This document shows positions 1 to 6,571 of a stretch of DNA of 6,878 bases, piece after piece (within the stretch, counting starts at the first letter, position 1; the number at the start of each line of letters is the position of its first letter). The stretch is from Deltaproteobacteria bacterium (GTDB taxonomy: Bacteria > Desulfobacterota > Syntrophia > Syntrophales > UBA5619): the NCBI GenBank assembly GCA_021372695.1, contig JAJFTY010000067.1:1-6878 (forward strand), written 5' to 3'. A program made the position numbers and the translations under genes. Below the pieces are notes generated by a model that did not search any database, was not told the origin of the DNA, and was given only the letters and a program-made list of their open reading frames with translations.

Positions 1-1227
1 GACCCGCAGCAGGCGTTCCGCTGCTGGGATGGAAATCTCAAGGAATCCTTCCCGGAGGAGGACCGTCAGTACGTGTGGGCGACGCTTGCTGCGCAAGGCG
101 CCCGCCGCCATCTCCCCGAGGCCCTGGAGTGGTTCGGCAAGGCGAGGGCCATCTCCCTTCCCGACGAGCAGCTTGCCTGGTATGCGCGCATTGCGCTCCG
201 CCAGGAAAATTGGGCGGAGGTCAGGGCCGCGATCGAACGGATGTCGCCGGTGGAGAAGGGCGAGCCCGTCTGGACCTACTGGCTGGGGCGCGCACTCTCT
301 GCGCTCGGCATGAAGGACGAGGGGCGGGCGCTGCTCGCGAAGATCGCGGGTGAACATCATTTCTACGGACTGCTTGCCGCGGAGGACCTGGAAATGGCGC
401 TCCAACTTCCGCCGAAAGCGGCGCCGCCGACGCTCGAGGAGTTGACACGGGTGGCTGCCGAGGGTGGCATCCAGCGGGCGCTCGCACTTTACGGTCTCGG
501 CCTGCGGACGGAGGGGCTGGCAGAATGGCTCTGGGCCGTCCGGACGATGGACGACCGGTCGCTCCTGGCCGCCGCCGAACTGGCCGGGCGAAACCGGATC
601 TGGGACCGCGCCATCAACACGGCCGACCGGACCCTTTCCGAACACGATTTCTCCCTGCGCTATCCTGCGCCGTACGGCGAGATCCTCGAGAAGCATGCGC
701 GCGTCCGGAATCTCGATGAGCCCTTGGTCCTGGCGCTGGTCCGGCAGGAGAGCCGGTTCATCGCCGATGCGAAATCTTCGGCCGGCGCCGCCGGGCTGAT
801 GCAGCTCATGCCGTCGACGGCGAGCCGGGTCGCCAAGAAGATCGGCATGAAGAACTACAGCCCCTCGCGCCTGGGAAAGCCGGAGGCGAACGCCGCGCTC
901 GGAACCTCCTACCTGCGTCAGATGCTCGATGGGTTCGGCGGCAACGCGACGCTCGCCTGCGCCGCCTACAACGCCGGACCGGGCCGCGCCCGCCGGTGGC
1001 GCGACGCCAGAGCGATCGAGGGGGCGATTTACGTCGAAACGATCCCCTTTACCGAGACGAGGCAGTACGTCAAGAAGGTGCTGAGCAACGCCGTCTACTA
1101 CGCCGCCCTGCGGGGTGAGAAGCAGTGCTCCCTGAAGTCCCGTCTCGGAACGATCGAGGGGGCGGCCACCGCGAACGGGGCGAACGGCGCCAATGGGGCA
1201 AACGGGGCGAACGGGACCGACGAATGA
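1..1227 (+). CDS. Soluble lytic murein transglycosylase, Slt70-type (5' truncated by window edge)
   Basis: The frame is open from the first base to a TGA at 1225-1227, giving 408 residues, so the start lies upstream of the window. Family members usually have about 600-750 residues, so an N-terminal part (signal peptide and more of the helical U domain) is missing. The first ~200 visible residues are Ala/Leu/Trp-rich helical repeats. They include YWLGRAL near residue 93 and FYGLLAA near 121, both characteristic of the Slt70 superhelical domain. Residues ~237-345 form the lysozyme-like SLT domain. Its catalytic Glu is in RQESRF (codon 748-750, residue 250), followed by GLMQLMPSTA and AAYNAGPGRARRW, then TETRQYVKKVL. 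Known family role: periplasmic cleavage of the MurNAc-GlcNAc bond of peptidoglycan, giving 1,6-anhydromuropeptides. The end of the protein is a low-complexity Ala-Asn-Gly repeat. It converges on the kinase-like gene and is probably unrelated to the ATPase operon. Confidence 0.93.
   Translation, partial: DPQQAFRCWDGNLKESFPEEDRQYVWATLAAQGARRHLPEALEWFGKARAISLPDEQLAWYARIALRQENWAEVRAAIERMSPVEKGEPVWTYWLGRALSALGMKDEGRALLAKIAGEHHFYGLLAAEDLEMALQLPPKAAPPTLEELTRVAAEGGIQRALALYGLGLRTEGLAEWLWAVRTMDDRSLLAAAELAGRNRIWDRAINTADRTLSEHDFSLRYPAPYGEILEKHARVRNLDEPLVLALVRQESRFIADAKSSAGAAGLMQLMPSTASRVAKKIGMKNYSPSRLGKPEANAALGTSYLRQMLDGFGGNATLACAAYNAGPGRARRWRDARAIEGAIYVETIPFTETRQYVKKVLSNAVYYAALRGEKQCSLKSRLGTIEGAATANGANGANGANGANGTDE
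1171..1215 (+). repeat. Five tandem 9-base units encoding Ala-Asn-Gly
   Basis: Five in-frame copies of GCNAAYGGN (1171-1179, 1180-1188, 1189-1197, 1198-1206, 1207-1215) encode ANGANGANGANGANG just before the C-terminal Thr-Asp-Glu of the transglycosylase. The units differ only at third codon positions. This suggests either an older repeat or selection on the peptide. It could expand or contract by slippage without shifting the frame. No function can be assigned. Confidence 0.85.
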
Positions 1228-1275
1228 GCTTGCGATCGGCGCCGGATGGTTCGGTCCACCCGCCGGACGGGATTC

Positions 1276-1292
1276 CGGGGGGTGCTCCCCCG
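1276..1292 (+). terminator. Possible weak terminator hairpin after the transglycosylase gene
   Basis: CGGGGG (1276-1281) can pair with CCCCCG (1287-1292) around a five-base GTGCT loop, 49 bases after the transglycosylase stop codon. Only three T residues follow (1296-1298) after a GCCG-type spacer, so it does not meet the usual intrinsic-terminator pattern on either strand. It is listed because it is a strong stem between convergent genes. Confidence 0.25.
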
Positions 1293-1317
1293 CCGTTTAC
1301 TACGAAGGTAGGATCCT

Positions 1318-1355
1318 GGACCCCGGCGCCTGCCCCGGACCCGGATCCGGGGTCC
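1318..1355. repeat. GC-rich inverted repeat between convergent genes
   Basis: A perfect 9-base inverted repeat, GGACCCCGG (1318-1326) and CCGGGGTCC (1347-1355), has a 20-base spacer. The spacer and right arm contain a second perfect palindrome, CCGGATCCGG (1341-1350). A further CCCCGG (1333-1338) could pair with CCGGGG (1357-1362), so several stems compete. No T tract follows on either strand. It lies in the 192-base gap between two convergent genes, where a bidirectional or Rho-assisted transcription end would fit, but that role is inferred from position only. Confidence 0.5.
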
Positions 1356-1419
1356 GCCGGGGTGATCGCCTGCTTTCATGCCTGCGCGGTGCCACGGGGG
1401 GCATGGGCGTTTCCGGAGA

Positions 1420-2241
1420 TCATGCCGTCTTTCGCCCGGCCGTCCTTGTCGCCGTAGAGGGGTTGATCCGCTGCCAGAGTGCCGTGGAAACGATCTGGAA
1501 GGCCCCCTCGATCCCCACCATCTCCGTGTTGACGACCAGGTCGAAATGAGCCGGGTCGTCGGCCGCGGTCTTGAAATATTTCTCGATGAATCCCGCCCGA
1601 TCGGCATCCCTCTGTTCGACGTATTTCTGCGCTTCCGGCCGGGTCATGCTGCGGCTCTTCATGAAATGTTCGATCCGGCATTCGCGCGGGGCGATGAACC
1701 GGAGCCGCAAGGTCTTTTCCTTCGGCAGCATCAGATGGGCTCCCCGGCCGACGACCACGGCATTGCCGTGCTCGCCGATGGCGGCGATGACGCGGGTGAG
1801 GTGGCGGAAGTAAACGTCGGACGACAGGTGGCGGCTGGCGAACATGGAATTGATCATCGCCTCGATCCGGGAGACGGCCTTTTCATCGAGGAATTCGACG
1901 ACCCGGGTGCTCATGCGGGCGCTCTTGGCCACATGCTGGATGATCTGCCTCCCAATCAGGTCCATCTTGAACGCCTCGGCCAGACGCCGGGCGATCTCGC
2001 TTCCCCCGGCGCCGGCCTGCCGCGATATGGTGACCACGAGGTCCTGGTCGCTCTTGCCCTTCTGCTGCCATCTTTCGATCTGGTACTCCATGACTTTCTC
2101 GTCGATCTCCGAATCCCTGATCCGGACGTCCCGGGTGTAGTCGGGGCAGTGGACGTTGAAATGGGTGTCGACGGAGACCATGAAGCGCTTCTGGCAGTTC
2201 TCACGCCAGGCGCAGATGGAGCACACACGTTTGTCTAACAT
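1420..2241 (-). CDS. Cytidylate kinase-like family protein with N-terminal cysteine cluster
   Basis: 273 residues from the ATG at 2241, chosen over an in-frame TTG at 2265 because a full AAGGAGGT lies seven bases before the ATG. Residues 1-35 carry C7-x2-C10-x5-C16-x15-C32 (CSICAWRENC, then HCPDYTRD), a pattern that could bind a metal or Fe-S cluster. Residues ~68-255 match the cytidylate kinase-like family. They show a P-loop-like SRQAGAGGSEIARRLA (73-88) in which the usual Lys-Ser/Thr is replaced by Gly-Ser-Glu, then AVVVGRGAH (161-169), an RLRFIAP strand (179-185) and an arginine-rich RDADRAGFIEKYF segment (211-223) resembling the lid. Known: true cytidylate kinases phosphorylate CMP/dCMP. 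Whether this divergent group does so is not established. It lies 72 bases downstream of atpG on the same strand, so read-through from the ATPase operon is possible. It is not part of the standard N-ATPase gene set. Confidence 0.85.
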   Translation of the reverse strand: MLDKRVCSICAWRENCQKRFMVSVDTHFNVHCPDYTRDVRIRDSEIDEKVMEYQIERWQQKGKSDQDLVVTISRQAGAGGSEIARRLAEAFKMDLIGRQIIQHVAKSARMSTRVVEFLDEKAVSRIEAMINSMFASRHLSSDVYFRHLTRVIAAIGEHGNAVVVGRGAHLMLPKEKTLRLRFIAPRECRIEHFMKSRSMTRPEAQKYVEQRDADRAGFIEKYFKTAADDPAHFDLVVNTEMVGIEGAFQIVSTALWQRINPSTATRTAGRKTA

Positions 2242-2248
2242 GGCCGGA

Positions 2249-2256
2249 ACCTCCTT
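2249..2256 (-). promoter_or_regulatory. Strong Shine-Dalgarno that fixes the kinase-like gene start
   Basis: Read on the minus strand this is AAGGAGGT, a near-complete anti-16S match, seven bases before the ATG at 2241. It lies inside the 5' part of the longer TTG-initiated reading and therefore favours the shorter protein. Confidence 0.85.
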
Positions 2257-2313
2257 TCTTTCCAAGGTGAACCCAGGGTTTCTGCGGGAGAGGTCAATCC
2301 TCTTCCTTACGTG

Positions 2314-3207
2314 TCAGGGGACGGTTTCTGCGCCCCCGAGCGCCTCAAATCCTGCGACGATGTCGAGAAGCTCTTCCGTGATCGTCATCTGCCGCTGCCG
2401 GTGGAAATGCAGGTGCAGCTCCTCCAGACGCTCTTCGATGTTCTTTTCCGCGCTCTGCATGGCCGCGAGGCGGCTCGCATTTTCGCTGGCCAGTGAATTT
2501 GCGAAGGCGCGATAGATCGAAACGAAAAGATACTCCCGGATCAGGGCGCGGAAGAGGTTCTCCCACTCCATGGTGAAAATGGGCAGGGTCCGGGATTCCC
2601 ATTTTTTCTGCTGGAGCTTCTTGAGCCACGCCTCCTCGACGGGCAGGATGCGGAGCGCCTTCGGCCGGTAGGAGGCGCCGGAGAGATATTCGCTGTAGTA
2701 CAGATGCATCTGCTGGATCTGCTTTTTGAACCGCCAGTCTTCCAGGAGAATGGTGATATCCTGGACCATATGCGTGATCCCCGCCGTTGATCCCGGGGTC
2801 GTCAGGATTTCGGCCACCCTTTGCCCCGAATCTTCCAGGAGGTCCGCCGTTCTCATCCCGACGGCGATGATGATCCGGTTCTCCCGGCTGACACCGGTTT
2901 TCTCCATTTCCTCCATGGCGTGGGACGCGATGATGCTGTTGAGCTGTCCGCAAAGCCCCTGGTCGGTGCCGAACACGATGGCCCCGAGCCTTGCCGTCGG
3001 GGATTTCGGCGTGGCCGTCGCTTCGCGGCTCTGCCGCAGGACGATCTGCAGACCCATCTCCACGGTGCGGTTGTACTCCGCAAGCGACTCGACGGCGCGC
3101 TGGTACTGGCGGATGCTGATGGCTGCCAGGGCCTTCATGGTCTTGACCACACCGAGCAGGTCCTGCGCGCTCTGAATCTTTCCTTTGAGATATTCGCTCG
3201 TCTGCAT
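2314..3207 (-). CDS. atpG: N-type ATPase gamma subunit (F1 rotor shaft)
   Basis: 297 residues, near the usual 285-300 for gamma. The N-terminal helix has KTMKALAAISIRQYQRAVE (22-40), the N-ATPase-style version of the gamma coiled-coil start. FGTDQGLCGQLN (79-90) is the conserved Rossmann-like core motif, corresponding to the GSDRGLCG-type motif of standard gamma. The C-terminal helix carries SLASENASRLAAMQSAEKN (238-256) and RQMTITEELLDIVAG (272-286), which align with the family's SE-RM-AM-A-N and RQ-IT-E-EIV-GA pattern. Gamma is the central stalk that turns inside the alpha3beta3 ring and is attached to the c ring. The start ATG at 3205-3207 is preceded by a GAGGGG that overlaps the atpA stop, with an 11-base gap between the genes, so the two are probably coupled. 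It is the last gene of the standard N-ATPase order. No clear terminator hairpin follows it. Confidence 0.95.
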   Translation of the reverse strand: MQTSEYLKGKIQSAQDLLGVVKTMKALAAISIRQYQRAVESLAEYNRTVEMGLQIVLRQSREATATPKSPTARLGAIVFGTDQGLCGQLNSIIASHAMEEMEKTGVSRENRIIIAVGMRTADLLEDSGQRVAEILTTPGSTAGITHMVQDITILLEDWRFKKQIQQMHLYYSEYLSGASYRPKALRILPVEEAWLKKLQQKKWESRTLPIFTMEWENLFRALIREYLFVSIYRAFANSLASENASRLAAMQSAEKNIEERLEELHLHFHRQRQMTITEELLDIVAGFEALGGAETVP

Positions 3208-3218
3208 CGTCTTTCCCC

Positions 3219-4748
3219 TCAGTGCAGGCTCTCCACGGACTCCCGGGCTGTGCGGGTGAGGCTTTCCCGATCGGAGCCGCTGAGCTTCTCCCCCGATTCG
3301 ATCCTGCCGCAGAGATCGGGATGGTTCCGGACCAGGAGGCTCCTCAAGGTGGATTCCGCCTCGCCCACCTTATCCACGGCAATACCGTCGGCGACGCCGC
3401 TCACGATGGCCAGCAGCGCCGCGATCTGGTCCGCAACGCGAAGGGGTTGGTACTGGTGCTGCTTCAGAATCTCCCGGACCCGCCACCCCCTCTCCAGGAC
3501 CCGGCGCGTGGCGTCATCGAGGCGGGTTCCGAATCGCGAGAAGGCCTCCAGCTCCTCGAACTGGGAGTAGGCGATGCGCAGGTCACCGGCCACGGCGCGA
3601 TAGGCCGGGAGCTGTGCCTTTCCGCCGACGCGGGAAACCGATTTGCCCACATCGACCGCCGGCAGGATCCCCTTCTGAAAAAGCCGCGGCGACAGGTAGA
3701 TCTGTCCGTCGGTGATGGAGATGAGATTGGTGGGGATGTAGGATGAAATATCCTGGGCTTCCGTCTCGACGATGGGGAGCGCCGTCATGGATCCGCCGCC
3801 GTGTTTCCTGCGCAGATGGGTCGAACGCTCCAGCAGCCGTGAGTGGATGTAGAAGATGTCCCCGGGAAAGGCTTCGCGTCCGGGAGGCCTCCGCAGCAGC
3901 AGCGAAAGCTCCCGGTAGGCGCGGGCGTGGTAGGTCAGATCGTCATAGACGATCAGAACGTCACGCCCCTCGGACATGAAATATTCTCCCATGGTCGTCG
4001 CGGCATAGGGCGCGATGAACTGCATTCCGGGGGGGTCTTCCCCGGTGGCGACGACGACGATGGTGTATTTCAGAGCCCCATGCTCCTTGAGGTCGGCGAT
4101 GACCTTGGCCACGTCGGAGGCCTTCTTCCCGATGGCGCAGTAGATGCAGATCACATCCTTGTCCGCCTGATTGATGATGGCATCGACCGCGATCGCCGTT
4201 TTCCCGGTCTGGCGGTCGCCGACGATCAGCTCCCGCTGCCCCCGGCCGATGGGAATCAGGGCGTCGATCACCTTGATCCCCGTCTGGAGGGGAACGGTCA
4301 CGGGATCCCGCGCCATGACCGCCGGCGCTTCCCGTTCCACGGGGAGCCTCTTCCCGGAGCAGCCCTCTCCCAAGTCATCCAGAGGGTGTCCGATGGCGTC
4401 CACGATCTTGCCGATCAGATCGAACCCCACGGATGTGTCCAGAACCCTGCCCGTCCTCTGGACCTCCGTTCCCGCCTGGAGCCCTTCGCCGGGCCCGAGC
4501 AGGATGACGCCGATCTCATCGGGGTCGATATTGAAAACCAGCCCCTGGAGATTCTTCGGGAAAAGGACGAGCTCCTCGGCCTTGATGTTGGGCAGGCCCC
4601 CGACACGGACAATGCCGTACCCGACATACTTCACGACACCGACCTCCCGCTGCCGGAGCTCCGCATGCTGATCGGAAAGCGCGGCGTCCAGCGTCCTGAA
4701 GGTATCGTCGAAAAAGCTCATGAGTTGTTCTCTCTCCGTATCGGCCAT
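3219..4748 (-). CDS. atpA: N-type ATPase alpha subunit (F1, non-catalytic nucleotide sites)
   Basis: 509 residues, normal for alpha. The N-terminal beta-barrel is about residues 30-100. The Walker A loop is GDRQTGKT at 177-184, the Walker B-type strand [10 protein letters not shown] at 263-272, and [23 protein letters not shown] follows at 286-308. The arginine finger that reaches into the neighbouring catalytic site is R373 in [10 protein letters not shown] (367-376). The C-terminal helical domain runs from about 390. [14 protein letters not shown], where standard alphas have KQAVAYR-type sequence, fits the N-ATPase branch. One oddity is Lys208 in AIGKKAS, at the place where the standard alpha has Gln (AIGQKAS). 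ATG at 4748 has AAGGAGG eight bases upstream, inside the atpF end, with a three-base gap to atpF. The partner beta subunit (atpD) is not in the window; in N-ATPase operons it heads the cluster. Confidence 0.97.
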   Translation of the reverse strand: MADTEREQLMSFFDDTFRTLDAALSDQHAELRQREVGVVKYVGYGIVRVGGLPNIKAEELVLFPKNLQGLVFNIDPDEIGVILLGPGEGLQAGTEVQRTGRVLDTSVGFDLIGKIVDAIGHPLDDLGEGCSGKRLPVEREAPAVMARDPVTVPLQTGIKVIDALIPIGRGQRELIVGDRQTGKTAIAVDAIINQADKDVICIYCAIGKKASDVAKVIADLKEHGALKYTIVVVATGEDPPGMQFIAPYAATTMGEYFMSEGRDVLIVYDDLTYHARAYRELSLLLRRPPGREAFPGDIFYIHSRLLERSTHLRRKHGGGSMTALPIVETEAQDISSYIPTNLISITDGQIYLSPRLFQKGILPAVDVGKSVSRVGGKAQLPAYRAVAGDLRIAYSQFEELEAFSRFGTRLDDATRRVLERGWRVREILKQHQYQPLRVADQIAALLAIVSGVADGIAVDKVGEAESTLRSLLVRNHPDLCGRIESGEKLSGSDRESLTRTARESVESLH

Positions 4749-4751
4749 GCC

Positions 4752-5537
4752 TCACCCCTCCTTCTGCCGGACGTCTCCCTGCGATTCTGCGTACAGGAGG
4801 TGACAGAACTTCTCTTCCAGCGAATCGAGGTAGTCCTTCATGCTCCAGGCGATCTTGTATCCGTCGATCCGGAATTCGCAGCCGGACATCACGTCGTTGG
4901 ATTTCTGGTAGTCCACGTCGATGCCCGGCCCGATGTTCCGGTCGAGGGTCTGATCCAGCCTCCCGCGTGCATCGGGGCGGATGTCGAAAGCCGACAGGAC
5001 CGTGATCCTGCGGGTGACCCTCATGAGCGACCTGATCTTCTCCCGCTCCGCCCCATCCAGGGTTTCGATGCGTTCCGCGAGGACCTGCACAATCCGCTCC
5101 TCCAGGTCCATATCGGCCAGCTCTTTCAAAACCTGCCGGGTGACGGCATAAACCTGAGCGCCCGTCAGCCTGCGGAGTTCGGCGAAGAAGTTCTCCCTTT
5201 CCGCATGGAGGGTCTCGATCCAGCGCTTTTGAAGGAGGTCGACCTCCTCCCGGCCTTTTTCCATGAGCTCCTTGCGGTATGCCTCGGCGTCCGCCCGGGC
5301 CTTGTTCATCATCTCATCGGACGCGCCGGCCAACTCGTCCAGGCGCTTCCGGTAGGAGAGGGCGGATTCGCGCGCCTCTTCCCGGGCCTTTTCCGCCTCG
5401 GAGAAGGTCGATGCGATTTTGGCCTCACGGGTGTCGATGGCGCCGAGGATCCTCCCGTACAGAAATTTTTTCAGGAGCCAGAAAAGGATCAGGAAATTGA
5501 CCATCTGGGCAAAAAAGACGAACCAGTCGAGATGCAT
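4752..5537 (-). CDS. atpF: N-type ATPase subunit b with delta-like C-terminal extension (peripheral stalk)
   Basis: 261 residues, about 100 more than an ordinary b subunit (~160). The N-terminus MHLDWFVFFAQMVNFLILFWLLKKFLYG (residues 1-28; one membrane helix at about 4-26) is typical of b anchors. Residues ~35-125 are rich in Glu, Lys, Arg and Ala with regular spacing and should form the long stalk helix. Residues ~126-245 resemble the OSCP/delta fold: a helical part, then TRRITVLSAFDIRPDARGRL (175-194) and MSGCEFRIDGYKIAWSMKDYL (217-237), similar to the delta pattern V-SA-pL followed by GG-i-r-g-D-S-l-L. Since N-ATPase operons lack atpH, this tail probably holds the top of F1 in place of delta. 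That is inference from the sequence and gene order. GGGAGGA ends six bases before the ATG and overlaps the atpE stop codon, so translation is probably coupled. Confidence 0.92.
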   Translation of the reverse strand: MHLDWFVFFAQMVNFLILFWLLKKFLYGRILGAIDTREAKIASTFSEAEKAREEARESALSYRKRLDELAGASDEMMNKARADAEAYRKELMEKGREEVDLLQKRWIETLHAERENFFAELRRLTGAQVYAVTRQVLKELADMDLEERIVQVLAERIETLDGAEREKIRSLMRVTRRITVLSAFDIRPDARGRLDQTLDRNIGPGIDVDYQKSNDVMSGCEFRIDGYKIAWSMKDYLDSLEEKFCHLLYAESQGDVRQKEG

Positions 5538-5540
5538 GGA

Positions 5541-5819
5541 TTATCCTCCCGCTTTCTTGATGACGTAGGTCCAGAAGGGGTTGGCGAACACGAGGATCAT
5601 CGAGATGACGAAGCAGTAAATGGCAATGGACTCGATCATCGCCAGCCCCACGAAAAGCGTTCTGGTCAGGGTGTTCCTTTCATCCGGCTGCTGGGCGATC
5701 GAGCTCAGTGCGCTGTGGACGGCCCGCCCTTGCCCCAGAGCCGGGCCGATGGCACCGATCCCCATGCAAATCCCCGCTGCAACAATCGACGCCGCCGCTA
5801 CCACGCTCACGCTGTCCAT
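5541..5819 (-). CDS. atpE: N-type ATPase subunit c (ion-binding rotor ring)
   Basis: 92 residues from the ATG at 5819, which has AAGGA seven bases upstream and a four-base gap from atpB. A longer in-frame reading from 5879 would overlap atpB by 56 bases and add 20 charged residues before the first helix, so it was rejected. There are two membrane helices, about 5-28 and 52-78. The polar loop is GRAVHSALSSIAQQPDERN. Helix 1 carries Gln30 in GPALGQG. Helix 2 carries AMIESIAIY with Glu63, Ser64 and Tyr68. These align with Q32, E65, S66 and Y70 of the Na+-binding c ring of Ilyobacter, so Na+ binding is plausible. The residue matching Ilyobacter T67 is Ile65, which would remove a water-coordinating hydroxyl. 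LFVGLAM and LVFANPFW are typical of N-ATPase c subunits. Confidence 0.96.
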   Translation of the reverse strand: MDSVSVVAAASIVAAGICMGIGAIGPALGQGRAVHSALSSIAQQPDERNTLTRTLFVGLAMIESIAIYCFVISMILVFANPFWTYVIKKAGG

Positions 5820-5823
5820 AAGT

Positions 5824-6558
5824 TCATCCTTCCTTTCCTTCGATTTGGGTACTCTTGTCCTTGGGCTCCTCTTCCTCATGGGCCTGGGAAGCCGAAGCGA
5901 TGTACACCATCGCCAGGATGGCGAAGATGTAAGCCTGGATCAGTCCGATCAGCAGACCCAGCGCCTGCATGACGATCGGGAAGAAGAGGGGGGTCACCGC
6001 CAGGAGAATCGCGATCACCTTCTCGTGGCTCATCAGGTTTCCGAAGAGACGGACCGCCAGGGCGAGGGTCCGGGAAACTTCGCCCATGACGTGAAAGGGG
6101 AAAAAGAAAAAGTTCGGCCGGAAGTACTCCTTGAAGTATTCGATCACGCCCAGTTTGGTGATGCCGAAGAGGGGCACCGCAAAGAAGACCAGCACGGCCA
6201 GCGCCGCCGTCGTGGTCAGGGCCGAGGTGGGGGCCACGTATCCGGGGATGAAGGTGAGGATGTTCGAAAAGAGGATGAACAGAAACAGCGTTCCGATGAA
6301 GGGGAAATACTTGTCGGCCCCTCTCCGGTCGATCTGCCGGATTTCCGAAAGGATACTGCTCAGGATGATCTCCAGCAGGTTCTGCCAGCGGGAGACGGTC
6401 CTTTCCGCAGAGAGGCGGCGCGTGATCAGAACGGATCCGATCACCAGGATTCCCATGACTAGCCAGGTATAAACCAGCGTGGCGTTGATGACGACCCACC
6501 CCCACCGGAAAAGGATGACCTGGTCCGGACTGATCTGGCTGATGGCGACGATTTCCAT
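5824..6558 (-). CDS. atpB: N-type ATPase subunit a (Fo stator, ion half-channels)
   Basis: 244 residues from the ATG at 6558, preceded by TGGAGG with a five-base spacer. The upstream ATG (6570) has no ribosome site, and a TTG at 6591 would overlap atpR. The protein has five to six hydrophobic segments, at about 18-44, 84-105, 112-133, 165-190 and 194-222. The essential stator arginine is R170 in LALAVRLFGNLMSHE, equivalent to E. coli aR210. N174 and E179 follow at the same spacing as E. coli N214 and E219, and Gln208 in LIQAYIF matches E. coli aQ252. The N-terminal TRRLS (46-50) and the SRTLALAVRLFGN block fit the N-ATPase subgroup. The Arg faces the c-ring glutamate and prevents ion short-circuit. 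The C-terminus is a charged EEEE/Lys tail. Confidence 0.95.
   Translation of the reverse strand: MEIVAISQISPDQVILFRWGWVVINATLVYTWLVMGILVIGSVLITRRLSAERTVSRWQNLLEIILSSILSEIRQIDRRGADKYFPFIGTLFLFILFSNILTFIPGYVAPTSALTTTAALAVLVFFAVPLFGITKLGVIEYFKEYFRPNFFFFPFHVMGEVSRTLALAVRLFGNLMSHEKVIAILLAVTPLFFPIVMQALGLLIGLIQAYIFAILAMVYIASASQAHEEEEPKDKSTQIEGKEG
5827..5831 (-). promoter_or_regulatory. Shine-Dalgarno that fixes the atpE start
   Basis: Read on the minus strand, AAGGA (within AAGGAAGGATG) lies seven bases before the ATG at 5819 and just before the atpB stop codon (5824-5826). It supports the short c-subunit start and translational coupling to atpB. Confidence 0.75.
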
Positions 6559-6563
6559 GAATG

Positions 6564-6569
6564 CCTCCA
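6564..6569 (-). promoter_or_regulatory. Shine-Dalgarno that decides the atpB start
   Basis: TGGAGG on the minus strand lies five bases before the ATG at 6558. It overlaps the alternative ATG at 6570, which itself has no purine-rich site upstream, so the 6558 start is preferred. Confidence 0.7.
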
Positions 6570-6571
6570 TC

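Noticed and set aside
1378..2238. Open plus-strand frame of 286 codons antisense to the kinase-like gene
   Set aside because: It shadows a gene with clear family motifs and a strong ribosome site, and its Asp/Gly/Leu-rich translation matches no family I recognise.
2269..2282. Small dyad AACCC-A-GGGTT (2270-2280) downstream of atpG, considered as a terminator or operator
   Set aside because: The arms are five bases with a one-base centre, so it cannot form a hairpin without losing pairs, and no T tract follows.
2269..2297. Promoter for the kinase-like gene based on TTGACC at 2297-2292 (minus strand)
   Set aside because: At 17-base spacing the -10 position reads GGGTTC, far from TATAAT.
5820..5879. 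Longer atpE start at 5879 adding 20 residues
   Set aside because: The extension is highly charged, overlaps the end of atpB and lacks support from a ribosome site, while the ATG at 5819 has a well-placed one and gives a normal c-subunit length.
3843..5972. Open plus-strand frame of about 709 codons running antisense to atpA, atpF, atpE and part of atpB
   Set aside because: It crosses four well-recognised genes on the opposite strand and its translation has no recognisable domain. Long antisense frames are expected in GC-rich coding DNA.
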